This document shows, piece after piece, positions 1-8,722 of a stretch of 64,000 nucleotides of DNA. A model generated the notes under the pieces. The model saw only the letters and a list, made by a program, of their open reading frames with translations, made no database searches and was not told the DNA's origin. Origin of the DNA: JASGTU01 sp963821815 (lineage in GTDB: Bacteria; Chloroflexota; Anaerolineae; Caldilineales; Caldilineaceae). The DNA lies in contig CAWGFG010000006.1 in the NCBI GenBank assembly GCA_963821815.1, positions 2,790,001 to 2,854,000 on the forward strand. The letters are read 5' to 3'. A program made the translations under genes and the position numbers. Within the stretch, counting starts at the first letter, position 1; every line of letters begins with the position of its first letter.

Positions 1-2
1 AC

Positions 3-326
3 TACGTACGCACAGCCAAGGCAAAAGGTCTGGCGCAACGGGCGGTCATGTGGCGCCATGTGCTGCGCAACGCCGTTATGCCCTTTGTGACAGGCCTCGG
101 CGGCATCCTGCTTCTGGCGCTCTCCGGCTCGGTGCTCTTCGAGACGGTTTTCTCGTGGCCTGGCATGGGACGGCTCTTCATCCAGTCGGTAAACGCACGC
201 GATTTCCCGGTAATGATGGGCGTCTTCGTCATCAGCGCATTCCTTGGCATCATTGGCATGTTAATGGTCGATATTCTTTATAGCGTGGTCGACCCCAGAG
301 TGCGCTATGATAGGAGCGTGGGTTAG
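3..326 (+). CDS. Peptide ABC transporter permease, DppB-like (C-terminal part)
   Basis: This is the C-terminal part of an inner-membrane permease of the oligopeptide/nickel ABC family; its beginning lies left of the window. The frame is open from base 3 and reads YVRTAKAKGL straight away, which is the EAA-loop sequence that docks the ATPase in DppB-type permeases. It is followed by two hydrophobic segments and the usual family ending (VVDPRVRYD). The next gene, a DppC-type permease, starts 2 bases after the stop, so the two are translationally coupled. The substrate cannot be read from the permease; dipeptides or oligopeptides are the family default. The fragment is too short to distinguish DppB from OppB or NikB. 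Confidence 0.9.
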   Translation, partial: YVRTAKAKGLAQRAVMWRHVLRNAVMPFVTGLGGILLLALSGSVLFETVFSWPGMGRLFIQSVNARDFPVMMGVFVISAFLGIIGMLMVDILYSVVDPRVRYDRSVG

Positions 327-328
327 TC

Positions 329-1396
329 ATGGCGCAAGGAACCCTAACATTGCCGCAGCAGAAGGCTCGGGCAAAAGAACAGGAACTCAGGAACAAGCAG
401 CAGACCTACGGCAGCGCTGTCTTGTCCAAGCTGTTTCATGACAAGATCACCGTCTTCGCACTGGCTCTCCTGCTGTTTATGATCGGCATCACCATCGCCG
501 CGCCCTGGATCGGCGACCACATACTCGGTTTCGACCCGACCGAAACAAACCTGCGCATGCGCGCCAAGCCGCCTACATGGGCGAACGAGAGCTGGCCCAT
601 GTTCCAGGAATTTACCAGCAGCTGCTCCACCGACGACGGCTGTGACTGGTCATTGTGGAGCGGAATTGGCAGCGTATCAGCAGCTGGCATCGTCGATTGC
701 TTCAGCGCTGGCGTGGGCGAATGCCACTGGATGGGTACGGATGACGCCGGACGCGACGTTCTGACGCGCGGTCTCTACGGCGGGCGCATATCGTTACGTA
801 TCGGCTTCTGGGTTGCGCTGGTCAGCATGACGCTGGGCGTGGGCGTGGGCCTAGTCAGCGGCTACTACGCCACAACATGGATCGACGATGTCATCAACGC
901 CATCATCATGACCTTGGGCAGCATCCCGCTGCTGTTCCTATTGATCATCCTCGCCCGCATCTTTCAGCCGGGACCGGAGGGACTGGCGATTCTCATCGGC
1001 CTTTTCGGCTGGATGGGTCTTTCACGGCTGGTGCGCGGGCAGATCTTCTCCATCCGCGAGCGCGAGTATATCATAGCCAGCCAGGCCATCGGAACGCCGC
1101 CATGGCGCATCATGCTGCGCCATGTGATGCCGAATGTGTCGTCCATCATCATCGTATCGGCCATCTTCGGTATTGCCGGCGCCATCATCGCCGAAGCCGG
1201 CTTGAGCTACCTGGGTGTGGGCATCGGTCCGCCCTTGCCAAGCTGGGGCAACATGATGCAGGGCTCGCTGGGAAATTTCCAGAATGCGCCGTGGCTGGTA
1301 GTCACACCGGGCATCTTCATCTTCCTGACGACGCTAGGCATCTATCTGTTCGGCGACGGACTTCGCGACGCCATGGATCCGTGGATTACAAGGTAA
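329..1396 (+). CDS. Peptide ABC transporter permease, DppC-like, with Cys-containing loop
   Basis: This is the second inner-membrane permease of a peptide-type ABC importer (355 residues). An N-terminal cytoplasmic segment is followed by TM1 near residues 41-60, then the conserved WMGTDDAGRDV stretch at 134-144, the main TM bundle and an EAA loop (EYIIASQAIGTPP). The ATG follows an AGGAG ribosome site and lies 2 bases after the upstream permease stop. The loop between TM1 and the GTDDAGRD motif is about 50 residues longer than in typical DppC proteins. It carries four cysteines (99, 105, 124 and 132) on what should be the outer face. No ATPase gene follows in the window: the next gene is on the opposite strand, so ATPases must lie elsewhere or upstream. 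Confidence 0.92.
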   Translation: MAQGTLTLPQQKARAKEQELRNKQQTYGSAVLSKLFHDKITVFALALLLFMIGITIAAPWIGDHILGFDPTETNLRMRAKPPTWANESWPMFQEFTSSCSTDDGCDWSLWSGIGSVSAAGIVDCFSAGVGECHWMGTDDAGRDVLTRGLYGGRISLRIGFWVALVSMTLGVGVGLVSGYYATTWIDDVINAIIMTLGSIPLLFLLIILARIFQPGPEGLAILIGLFGWMGLSRLVRGQIFSIREREYIIASQAIGTPPWRIMLRHVMPNVSSIIIVSAIFGIAGAIIAEAGLSYLGVGIGPPLPSWGNMMQGSLGNFQNAPWLVVTPGIFIFLTTLGIYLFGDGLRDAMDPWITR

Positions 1397-1472
1397 ACTG
1401 TAGAATAACGTAGGAAATCTAAGGCGCGTAGAGAAGCGGCAATCTCTGCGTGCCTTTGTATTTTTGTGGGAA

Positions 1473-3221
1473 TCAGACGGCAGGAAGGACCGCAGGTACG
1501 ATCAGAGTTCGATCGTTGCGGACGCTGACCTGACCTGGATGTCCGCCCGGCGCCCGGTGCACGTGACGACGCTCGGCTACGATGACTTCCGCCGATCGCT
1601 CTCCTCTTGAACCGGAATAGTAGGCGGCAATCTGCGCTGCATACAGCACATCGTCTTCGTCGACTGGCCTGCCACTGGTGCGAATCACGACATGCGATCC
1701 CGGCACGCCGCGCGCGTGCAACCACACATCCTGCGGATGTGACATATCGAATGTGACTTTCTCATTCTGCCGCGCATTACGACCAGCCAGAATTTCATAG
1801 CCGCATGGACTGTTGAAGCTTCGTACGCCTGGAACAGACGAAGTCACCTTAGCCTTTGTTTTGGTGCGCTGCCGGATGAAGCCGCCGCTGCGCAGTTCCT
1901 CCAACACAGCTTCAATCTCAGGTCGGTTCTCAGCCATGCTCAAATCGTTGTTCAACTGGTCGAGGAATGCCAAGCTGCGCTGCAGCTTGCGACGCCGTTT
2001 TGGGATGATCTGGGCGGCGCGTTCCAGCTTGGCTGCGCGCTTGAACATTCGTTGCGCCTGGTCGTGGGGCGCGTAGCGACTGTCCAAGTCAATGCGTAAC
2101 TGTTCGCTGCCGTCCCCGTTCACGTCGACCGTCAAAATCTGCTGCCCCGGTTGCACGGAATACCCCAGCGCCAGCAGCCACTCGGCTTTGGAGCGCAGCA
2201 ATTCCGGCTCGCCTGGTGCGGGCTCGTCGTCCGCCAGCGCCGCTAGTTGGCGTTCCACGCGTTGTTGCGCCTGGCGGATGCTGGCGGCTGCCTGCCCGCG
2301 CGCTGCTGCATATTCATCCTGAGCGGCTTCTTCCCCAAACCCACCTGTGTTCGTCTGAGCGCTGTAATATTGTTCCAGTGCCAGACTCATGGAAGCGCAA
2401 GGCGCAAACTCACCGCGGTAGTGGAGCGGATAGGGACTGTAGGCGACGATCTCACCGTCGATGAATGTGTTGCCTGGCAGCCAACCGCCCTTAGAAACCG
2501 GAGCCCACAGTTGTTGTAGCGCCTGTGCGATGCCTAGCGTCTCTGCTGCATCCGCAGGAGCTGCCGCGTCTCCGGTCATGCGCCAGGCCAGTTCCCGTGC
2601 CTGCGACGGACTCACGCCCGCTATCTGCGCGAGCAGTGCCTTCCAAAGTGGTCCGTCCTGTTGCGCAATACGACCGAGCTGTGCATAGTAGTCCGGTCGA
2701 CCGTCGTCAATAGGCGGCAGTTTGTCCACAGGTGGCGGGAGTTGATAGGGTTGTCCGGGAAGCAGTACGCGGCGTGTTTGCGAACTCTTAGGCACGCGAT
2801 GCATGCAATCCAGGATGGTGTTGTCCGAAGCCAGCAGAAGGAGGTTGCTCATACGACCCATAGCCTCTACCACGAGGCGCGTAGCACCGTACTCGGAATG
2901 CTCGAAATGCAGATTGAGCACACGTTCGGCAGGGTCCGGTTGCACGATATCGGTGAGGACGGCGCCGCGTACATATTTGCGTAGGAGCAGCAGCAACGGC
3001 GTATCCTTGCCCGCACCGCGACGCAGCTTCGCGCTTGTCAACTGCACGCGCGCGGTCTGTGGATCGGTGTTTAGGAACAACTGCTGCCGTTCACGCTGAG
3101 CATACACCTCCATGCCCACGCTGTTCTCATCCGGCAGCAGCACCTGTTGTACGCGTCCGCCTAGTATGACGCTGCGTAATTCGTCAGCCATGCAGGCCAA
3201 TGTGAGCGCATCAAAGTGCAT
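1473..3221 (-). CDS. rqcH: NFACT family protein (RqcH/Rqc2 homologue, ribosome quality control)
   Basis: Homologues bind stalled 50S subunits with peptidyl-tRNA and recruit tRNA-Ala to add C-terminal alanine tails. The 582 residues show the family order: an NFACT-N domain opening with MHFDALTLACMADEL and the LLLLLRKYVRGA segment, a central charged coiled-coil region around 300-430, and an NFACT-R (DUF814) domain. The last contains DVWLHARGVPGSHVVIRT, then a PGQVSVRNDRTLIV ending. The ATG follows a GAGG site. It lies 29 bases downstream of an M24 peptidase gene on the same strand, so both may share a transcript. The DUF814 end is Arg/Gly-rich where many relatives have a KxxGA motif, but the fold signature is clear. 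Older annotations call this family fibronectin-binding protein A. Confidence 0.9.
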   Translation of the reverse strand: MHFDALTLACMADELRSVILGGRVQQVLLPDENSVGMEVYAQRERQQLFLNTDPQTARVQLTSAKLRRGAGKDTPLLLLLRKYVRGAVLTDIVQPDPAERVLNLHFEHSEYGATRLVVEAMGRMSNLLLLASDNTILDCMHRVPKSSQTRRVLLPGQPYQLPPPVDKLPPIDDGRPDYYAQLGRIAQQDGPLWKALLAQIAGVSPSQARELAWRMTGDAAAPADAAETLGIAQALQQLWAPVSKGGWLPGNTFIDGEIVAYSPYPLHYRGEFAPCASMSLALEQYYSAQTNTGGFGEEAAQDEYAAARGQAAASIRQAQQRVERQLAALADDEPAPGEPELLRSKAEWLLALGYSVQPGQQILTVDVNGDGSEQLRIDLDSRYAPHDQAQRMFKRAAKLERAAQIIPKRRRKLQRSLAFLDQLNNDLSMAENRPEIEAVLEELRSGGFIRQRTKTKAKVTSSVPGVRSFNSPCGYEILAGRNARQNEKVTFDMSHPQDVWLHARGVPGSHVVIRTSGRPVDEDDVLYAAQIAAYYSGSRGERSAEVIVAERRHVHRAPGGHPGQVSVRNDRTLIVPAVLPAV

Positions 3222-3250
3222 TCCGCACCTCGCCCAGCAAGAGCACGTCG

Positions 3251-4396
3251 CTAGTCCACCACGTACAGGTCGGTATAGCCGGCGGTCAAGCGCTCGCCGC
3301 TGCCTTCACGCACCACGACGACGTCCTCGATGCGCGCCCCTAGCTTGTGCGGCATGAAGATACTCGGCTCCGCAGTGAAGCACATGCCCTCTCTCAGCAC
3401 GGTCGTATCACTGGTGGTGAGAAAGGGCGCTTCGTGTACATCGATGCCGATTCCGTGGCCCAGCCGGTGGCGGAATGCCTCACCGTAGCCGCCGTTCTCA
3501 ATGACGGCGCGCGCGGCTGCATCCGCGCCTTCGGCTGTGTTGCCCACATGCAACGCCTGGATGCCTGCGGACTGTGACGCGATGACCAGATCATAGACTG
3601 TGCGATATTCAGCATCCGGTTCACCAAAGAAGACTGAGCGCCCGAAATCGTAGCAATAACCGCCGTATACTGCGCCGAAATCGTACGAAACAGAGACCGG
3701 CGGTTCCAGCGGCACGAACAGCGTTTCTTCGCGATTGGTGAAGTCGAAGGGATAGTTGACGCCCATATTGTAAAACGACGTCACAAACGACTCCGTGCTT
3801 GCGCCGTGCTTCTGAAGCTGATACCGCACCTCTGTGATGAGGTCCAGAGTGGTCATTCCGTGGCGCAGGTTAGGCAATGTAGCAGCATAGGCGGCTTCGG
3901 TAATTTCACCGGCTTTGCGCATGACCGCGATTTCTTCCTCGTCTTTGATAACGCGTAACGGATTGAGCAGTTTCGATGCTCGGCTCATGGACGCATCCGG
4001 TCGCAGGCTCTGGATATATAGCACCGTTTCTGCCCAGCAACGGTCCTCTAGCGCGATGTTGGCATTGTCTGCTACCTTCAGGCTCTCCAGAACGTCCTCA
4101 GCCATTTGCAGAGGGTCGCCGGCATCCGGTAGCACATGGATGTCATAGCCGGTCACGGCGCCCATGTGGAACTCCGCAAGCATGCGCGGCAGGGTCAGAA
4201 TCGGCTCGCCGGTCCGCGGCAGCCAAGCCCCGGTCAGCCATTCACCCGGATACATGGTGTAGCCGTAGTTGGGCTCTTCGCGCTGGATGCCGGTGAGGTA
4301 GGTTAGGTTGCCGCTCACGTTGAGGAAGAGCAGGTCGATGTTCGCGCTTGCCATGGCTGCCTGCACGTCCTGCAGGCGTTTTGTATAGTCAATCAT
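3251..4396 (-). CDS. M24 family metallopeptidase (Xaa-Pro peptidase type)
   Basis: This is a cytoplasmic aminopeptidase/prolidase-like enzyme (381 residues) expected to trim Xaa-Pro bonds of imported peptides. The first about 130 residues match the creatinase N-terminal domain (RLQDVQAAMASANIDLLFL). The pita-bread domain keeps all five metal ligands: Asp in SYDFGA, Asp in YCYDFGRS, His in GHGIGIDVHEAP, Glu in FTAEPSIF and Glu in GARIEDVV. The ATG at 4396 (MIDYTK) was preferred over an upstream in-frame ATG at 4477 because homology begins there. It lies downstream of the peptide permease genes on the same strand (248-base gap), which fits use on imported peptides; that functional link is inference. 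Confidence 0.9.
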   Translation of the reverse strand: MIDYTKRLQDVQAAMASANIDLLFLNVSGNLTYLTGIQREEPNYGYTMYPGEWLTGAWLPRTGEPILTLPRMLAEFHMGAVTGYDIHVLPDAGDPLQMAEDVLESLKVADNANIALEDRCWAETVLYIQSLRPDASMSRASKLLNPLRVIKDEEEIAVMRKAGEITEAAYAATLPNLRHGMTTLDLITEVRYQLQKHGASTESFVTSFYNMGVNYPFDFTNREETLFVPLEPPVSVSYDFGAVYGGYCYDFGRSVFFGEPDAEYRTVYDLVIASQSAGIQALHVGNTAEGADAAARAVIENGGYGEAFRHRLGHGIGIDVHEAPFLTTSDTTVLREGMCFTAEPSIFMPHKLGARIEDVVVVREGSGERLTAGYTDLYVVD

Positions 4397-4644
4397 GCTG
4401 ATGTCCGTTCTGGATGTTATGTTAACTGATTGAATGGAACTTGCTATAGTTATCGATGGATCGGATTTGCATAACATGTGCTCGTTGACGGCCGCATCGT
4501 CGGAACGGCTACAGCCTTACGTGACACTATACAGCTTGGTCTATGAGGAAAGTTGCTTTTCAACATCTATTTCAACTTCCGTATTTGCAGGCGCCGAACC
4601 CGTCGAAAGTACCGTGTTTACCGCTCCTGTTCCGAGAGAACGAT

Positions 4645-5553
4645 CTAAATGTTCTTTCGAATGCGAGGGTCCATTGCATCGCGCACGCCGTCGCCGATGA
4701 AGTTGAACGCCATGACCACACTGAATATGGCCAAGCCGGCAAAGGCGGCTATCCACCATTGGTCAAAGTAGGCTATGCCGTCAGCGATCATGCGTCCCCA
4801 TTCAGGCGTCGACGGTTCCGCACCCAAGCCAAGAAAGCTGAGTCCTGCGAACACAAGAATCGCGTTGCCCAGGTCGATTGTCGCCAGGACCACAGCCGGC
4901 GCCAGGCAGTTTGGCAACACGGTGCGACCCAGCACGCGCCGGGGCGGCGTTCCGATGGAGTAGGACGCCTCTACATATTCCTGCGATTTTACGCCGATGA
5001 CCAGTGAGCGAACTACACGCGCGTAGTTTGGCCACCAGACAACGACCATGGCGATGACGGCATTCATCAAACTCGGCCCAAGCGCGGCAGCAACAGCCAT
5101 TGCCAAAATGATCGTGGGGAAGGCCATGAAAACTTCAGTAAGACGCATGATGGACTCATCGACCCACCCGCCAAGGAAGCCGGAAATTCCTCCTAATAGT
5201 GTGCCCAATACGCCGGCAACGACAATGACCATGACGCCCGCCGGCAATGAAAGCCGTCCTCCATAGAGCACGCGGCTAAAGATGTCGCGGCCAAGCTGGT
5301 CCGTACCGAACCAGTAGGTTGTGCTGGGAGGCTGCAGCCGGTCCGCAATGTGTTGCTCCATGGGTTCAAAGGGAGCGATGTAGGGAGCCAGTAGACTGAC
5401 GAATACCCAAACCACGAAAATAATGATGCCGATCAGCGCGAGCGGATTATGGCGCAGAAAGTAGCGAAATGACTGAAAGCGGGAAGGCGGCTCACGCAAT
5501 TCCGGCAATGCTTGTGGTTGCAGTGTTTTGGCTACGATTGTAGAACTACTCAT
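4645..5553 (-). CDS. Peptide ABC transporter permease, DppC-like
   Basis: This is an inner-membrane permease of a second peptide-type ABC importer (302 residues from the ATG at 5553). A TTG start at 5571 overlapping the upstream stop is also possible. It has an N-terminal tail, TM1 near 35-55, the WFGTDQLGRDIFSRV motif, then the TM bundle with the EAA loop EYVEASYSIGTPPRRVLG and a typical end GDGVRDAMDPR. Spacing to TM1 is normal, unlike the permease at the left edge of the window. It follows the DppB-like gene directly and completes a binding protein, DppB, DppC set. No ATPase gene is present in the cluster, so ATPases must be encoded elsewhere. Confidence 0.93.
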   Translation of the reverse strand: MSSSTIVAKTLQPQALPELREPPSRFQSFRYFLRHNPLALIGIIIFVVWVFVSLLAPYIAPFEPMEQHIADRLQPPSTTYWFGTDQLGRDIFSRVLYGGRLSLPAGVMVIVVAGVLGTLLGGISGFLGGWVDESIMRLTEVFMAFPTIILAMAVAAALGPSLMNAVIAMVVVWWPNYARVVRSLVIGVKSQEYVEASYSIGTPPRRVLGRTVLPNCLAPAVVLATIDLGNAILVFAGLSFLGLGAEPSTPEWGRMIADGIAYFDQWWIAAFAGLAIFSVVMAFNFIGDGVRDAMDPRIRKNI

Positions 5554-5567
5554 GAAACCAGCCCTGC

Positions 5568-6587
5568 TCAACCGGCGCGAAGGCGCGGGTCGAGAATGAA
5601 GTAGAGAACGTCGACGACCAAATTCGTGGCGATAAAGATCAGCGCAATCAGCATGCTGACGCCCATGATGGCCGGAAAATCGAGCGAGGTAGAGGCGCGA
5701 TAGGCGTATTGGCCGATGCCAGGCCAGGCAAAGATGCTCTCCGTAAGAACCGCGCCGGCAAGCAGACTGCCGTAGGAGAAGCCGATTACGGTGACCACAG
5801 GTATCATGGCATTGCGCAGCGCGTGGCGCAAAAGCATCGTCTGTCCGTTCAATCCCTTGGAGCGCGCCGTGCGCATGTAGTCCTCGCCCAGCACTTCCAG
5901 CATAGCAGAGCGCGTGACCCGCGTGATCAGGCCCGTTGTGTAGCTGGCGAGCACGATAGCCGGCAGCATCAAGTGCGAAACGGCATTGCGGAAGACGTCC
6001 CAGTCGCCCACGAGCAGCGAATCAATGGTATAGAAACCGGTGAAGCGCGGCGGCGGCTCCATGCCCACATCCAGGCGACCGGGACCGGATACCCAGCCAA
6101 GACCGGCATAAAAGACGTAGAGCGCAACCAGCGCCAGCCAAAAGACGGGTATACTGACGCCCAGCAACGAGATCACGCGGGCAGAATGATCAATCCACGT
6201 ATTGCGCCGCATTGCCGACGCCAATCCCAACGCCATGCCGACGCCGACGCCGATGAGAATGGCGAAGGTGGCAAGCTCGATCGTGGCCGGCAGAAACGCC
6301 CTTAGGTCCTCGACGACCGGACGACGGCTCTTGATGGAGCGCCCAAGGTCGCCGTGCAGCAGATTGCGGATGTAGATGACGTATTGTTCGGTTATGGGCT
6401 TGTCCAACCCCCACTCCGCCTCAAAAGCGGCCACAATTTTTGGGTCGGACATGGCTTTCTGGCCAAGATTGGCTGCCACAGGGTCCGATGGCACAGCGTG
6501 GGATATGGAAAAAGCGATGAGGCTGATGCCGAAAAGCAACGGGATGATGAGCGCCAGCCGGCGTACGATGTACTGATAAAGAGGCAT
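5568..6587 (-). CDS. Peptide ABC transporter permease, DppB-like
   Basis: This is an inner-membrane permease (339 residues) pairing with the downstream DppC-like protein. It starts MPLYQYIVRRLALIIPLLFG, the usual DppB opening with TM1. A periplasmic segment with the DLGRSIKSRRPV motif follows, then several TM helices and the EAA loop EDYMRTARSKGL. The C-terminus FILDPRLRAG is also typical. It lies between the binding-protein gene (upstream) and the DppC gene (downstream), all on the minus strand. The 140 bases separating it from the binding-protein gene contain a REP-like inverted repeat, which could attenuate transcription into the permeases; that effect is inference. Confidence 0.94.
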   Translation of the reverse strand: MPLYQYIVRRLALIIPLLFGISLIAFSISHAVPSDPVAANLGQKAMSDPKIVAAFEAEWGLDKPITEQYVIYIRNLLHGDLGRSIKSRRPVVEDLRAFLPATIELATFAILIGVGVGMALGLASAMRRNTWIDHSARVISLLGVSIPVFWLALVALYVFYAGLGWVSGPGRLDVGMEPPPRFTGFYTIDSLLVGDWDVFRNAVSHLMLPAIVLASYTTGLITRVTRSAMLEVLGEDYMRTARSKGLNGQTMLLRHALRNAMIPVVTVIGFSYGSLLAGAVLTESIFAWPGIGQYAYRASTSLDFPAIMGVSMLIALIFIATNLVVDVLYFILDPRLRAG

Positions 6588-6626
6588 AAGCGGTGTGGCT
6601 TGTTAGGGAACAGGCGTGTTGTCTTT

Positions 6627-6697
6627 CTGAACAAGGTGAAGAATCTCGCGGTCATCTCGGTAAGATACCGCAGATCCTTCACCTCGCTCAGGGCGAC
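6627..6697. repeat. REP-like imperfect palindrome between binding-protein and permease genes
   Basis: The left arm at 6627-6646 and right arm at 6672-6691 are inverted copies matching at 17 of 20 bases, with core GGTGAAG and ATC. The left-arm sequence GAACAAGGTGAAGAATCTCG recurs with 18 of 20 bases at 49024-49043. Elements of this shape are common intergenic repeats in many bacterial genomes. Its place inside a transporter operon suggests an mRNA-stabilising or attenuating hairpin, but that is not shown by the sequence. Confidence 0.6.
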
Positions 6698-6727
6698 TGG
6701 ACGTGCCGGCCCCAAATATCCTTCGAG

Positions 6728-8356
6728 TTACTTGCTTAGCAGAGAAACGTCAACACGCCACTGCGGGTTGTAGACAAAGCCCTGCAGGTCGGAGTTCAGG
6801 CCAATCTGCATGCCAGGCTGCAGAATCGGGGCGTACGGACCACTCTCCATGAGATAGTCCTGAATCTGGCCGAACATTTCAGCTCTTGTCGCGTCGTCGG
6901 TTTCCACCTTGACCTCGTCGCGCAGGTCCTTAATGGTCTGGTCTGCATTCTCGTCGGTCCACATGGTGCGCAGGCCCACAACGCCTTCGGGCAGGAACTC
7001 TACGTAGTCCAGCGGATCACGGTAGTCGGGAAGCCACAGCCACAGGCCGAACGGTTCTGTACCTTGGCGATAGGCTTCCAGCGCTACACCCATCTCAGCC
7101 GGCGCAAGCGTTACATTGATACCCGCCTCAGCCAGGTCAGCCTGGATTTTCTGGGCGAAGGTGCCGAAGTTGACGCCGACGAAGGTGATGTCAGGGTAGG
7201 CCAGGTCAACGTCCAAGCCGTCCGGGTAACCTGCCTCGGTTAGGAGTGCCTTGGCCTGCTCCACGTCTCGCTGGATGCCGCTGTCCGCCGGATAGGCGCC
7301 CAGGAAGCCAGCAGGAATGATGGAAGCGGGAATGACGCTCTCGCCGCCGCCCAACGCTCGCACACCGTCATAGTCGATGGCGTAGCGGATGGCTTTCTGC
7401 ACCAGCGGGTCGGCCATTGGACCGCCGATTTCCGGGTCGTTGTTGGCCTTCAGGAAGATGAGCGTGTCGCTCAGGTCCTGATAAACGGTGACATTCTCAG
7501 CGCCTTCCAGGGAAGGAAGCTGGTCAGCCGTTAGATCCATGGCGATATCGATATCGCCGGCTTCCAGTTGAATTTTCTGGGTAGCGGCTTCAGCAGCGTT
7601 GCGGAAGATAATCCGATCGATTGCAGGCGCTTCACCCCAGTAGTTCTCGTTGCGTACGAGCACGGTCTCGACCGTCGGTTCCCACGATTCCAGGATGTAG
7701 GGACCGCTGCCGGCTGAGTTCTGGTTCAGCCATTCTTCGGCTGTGTCGGCGGTGGCTGCGTCCTCAGCGGACGTACCGCCCTGCTCTTCGACCATCTTCT
7801 GGCTGACAACGCCAAAAGAATCGAAGACCAGTTTGGCCAGGATTGACGGGTCCGGCTGAGTCAGCGTCAGCACGACAGTCTTATCGTCCGGCGCTTCCAC
7901 CGATGCAATGGTCTCGGCCAGGAAGGACGGGTTGCCGGCAAGGTTCTTCAGGCGATTGAAGCTGAAGACTACGTCGGAGGCCAACACCGGGTCGCCGTTG
8001 GAGAAGGTTGGGCCGTCTGCCAGCGTAAAGGTGTAGACGGTGCCGTCGTCAGAGATCTCCCAAGATTCGGCGAGTTCGGGTTCGATGCTGCCGACATTGT
8101 CCGCAGGGAAGGTCACAAGCGTGTCATAGGTAGCCTTGTGGACGATAGTGGGCAGCGTCTCGAAAGCGCGCTGCGGGTCATAGGAGACAGTGTCCTCAGT
8201 GATGGCAACGACTAGGCTACTGGTGTCGCCGGTATCGGCTGCCGGAGCGGCAGCGTCGCCGGTGTCCCCTGCCGGCGCCGGTGCAGCACAGCCCGCCAAG
8301 GCCACTACCAGCACGAGCAGAGCGCTGAGCAGCAGAATGAGTGTTTTTCGGTTCAT
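6728..8356 (-). CDS. Peptide ABC transporter substrate-binding lipoprotein (SBP family 5)
   Basis: This is an extracytoplasmic solute-binding protein (542 residues) that captures peptides or similar ligands for the permeases encoded just downstream. The start at 8356 has AAGGAG about 9 bases upstream. It gives a type II signal peptide (MNRKTLILLLSALLVLVV, lipobox LAGC), so the protein is probably lipid-anchored. An Ala/Pro/Asp linker follows, then the SBP_bac_5 body: YDPQRAFETLPTIVHKATYD, a WEISDDGTVYTFTL segment, and a lower lobe with VQKAIRYAIDYDG. An in-frame ATG at 8446 would place 30 extra residues before the signal peptide and was rejected. A divergent 366-base gap separates it from the next gene. 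Confidence 0.95.
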   Translation of the reverse strand: MNRKTLILLLSALLVLVVALAGCAAPAPAGDTGDAAAPAADTGDTSSLVVAITEDTVSYDPQRAFETLPTIVHKATYDTLVTFPADNVGSIEPELAESWEISDDGTVYTFTLADGPTFSNGDPVLASDVVFSFNRLKNLAGNPSFLAETIASVEAPDDKTVVLTLTQPDPSILAKLVFDSFGVVSQKMVEEQGGTSAEDAATADTAEEWLNQNSAGSGPYILESWEPTVETVLVRNENYWGEAPAIDRIIFRNAAEAATQKIQLEAGDIDIAMDLTADQLPSLEGAENVTVYQDLSDTLIFLKANNDPEIGGPMADPLVQKAIRYAIDYDGVRALGGGESVIPASIIPAGFLGAYPADSGIQRDVEQAKALLTEAGYPDGLDVDLAYPDITFVGVNFGTFAQKIQADLAEAGINVTLAPAEMGVALEAYRQGTEPFGLWLWLPDYRDPLDYVEFLPEGVVGLRTMWTDENADQTIKDLRDEVKVETDDATRAEMFGQIQDYLMESGPYAPILQPGMQIGLNSDLQGFVYNPQWRVDVSLLSK

Positions 8357-8722
8357 ATTGGAGTACTCCTTCATAGTAGGTGAACGATCTAGGCTGCTCA
8401 CATCATTGTGAAATGTGATAGTGCGTCCTGGAGTGGGCCGCAGCATACAGGCTGTAAGGTACTACGAATCCGGTGAAGGCGCAATAACACTGCGTGGGAA
8501 TCGTGTCTGGTATCTCGATTTGCAAGACTGAACAGTACCGAGCAGCTCCCGGGAAATAAGACTGGCAACCGCTTACCTAGCTTCTGACTGCGATCTATAC
8601 TGTTGTCGGTTGCGCTATGGTCATCCTCCAAAACGATGCTACAATTGTGCTTGTACCGTGAACCACGCCGAGCTATTACCACAACAATACAAAGACAAAG
8701 ACATGCTACAGAGGAGGTTGGG
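8357..8722. other. Divergent intergenic region
   Basis: These 366 bases separate the divergently transcribed binding-protein gene and the low-complexity lipoprotein gene. Promoters for both must lie here, and AAGGAG and GAGGAGG ribosome sites sit at its two ends. I see no convincing promoter pair, hairpin or coding potential. Confidence 0.5.

Noticed and set aside
5709..6305. 198-codon open frame on the + strand opposite the DppB-like permease
   Set aside because: It is antisense to a well-supported gene, Arg/Asp/Gly/Gln-rich, with no homology and no ribosome site.
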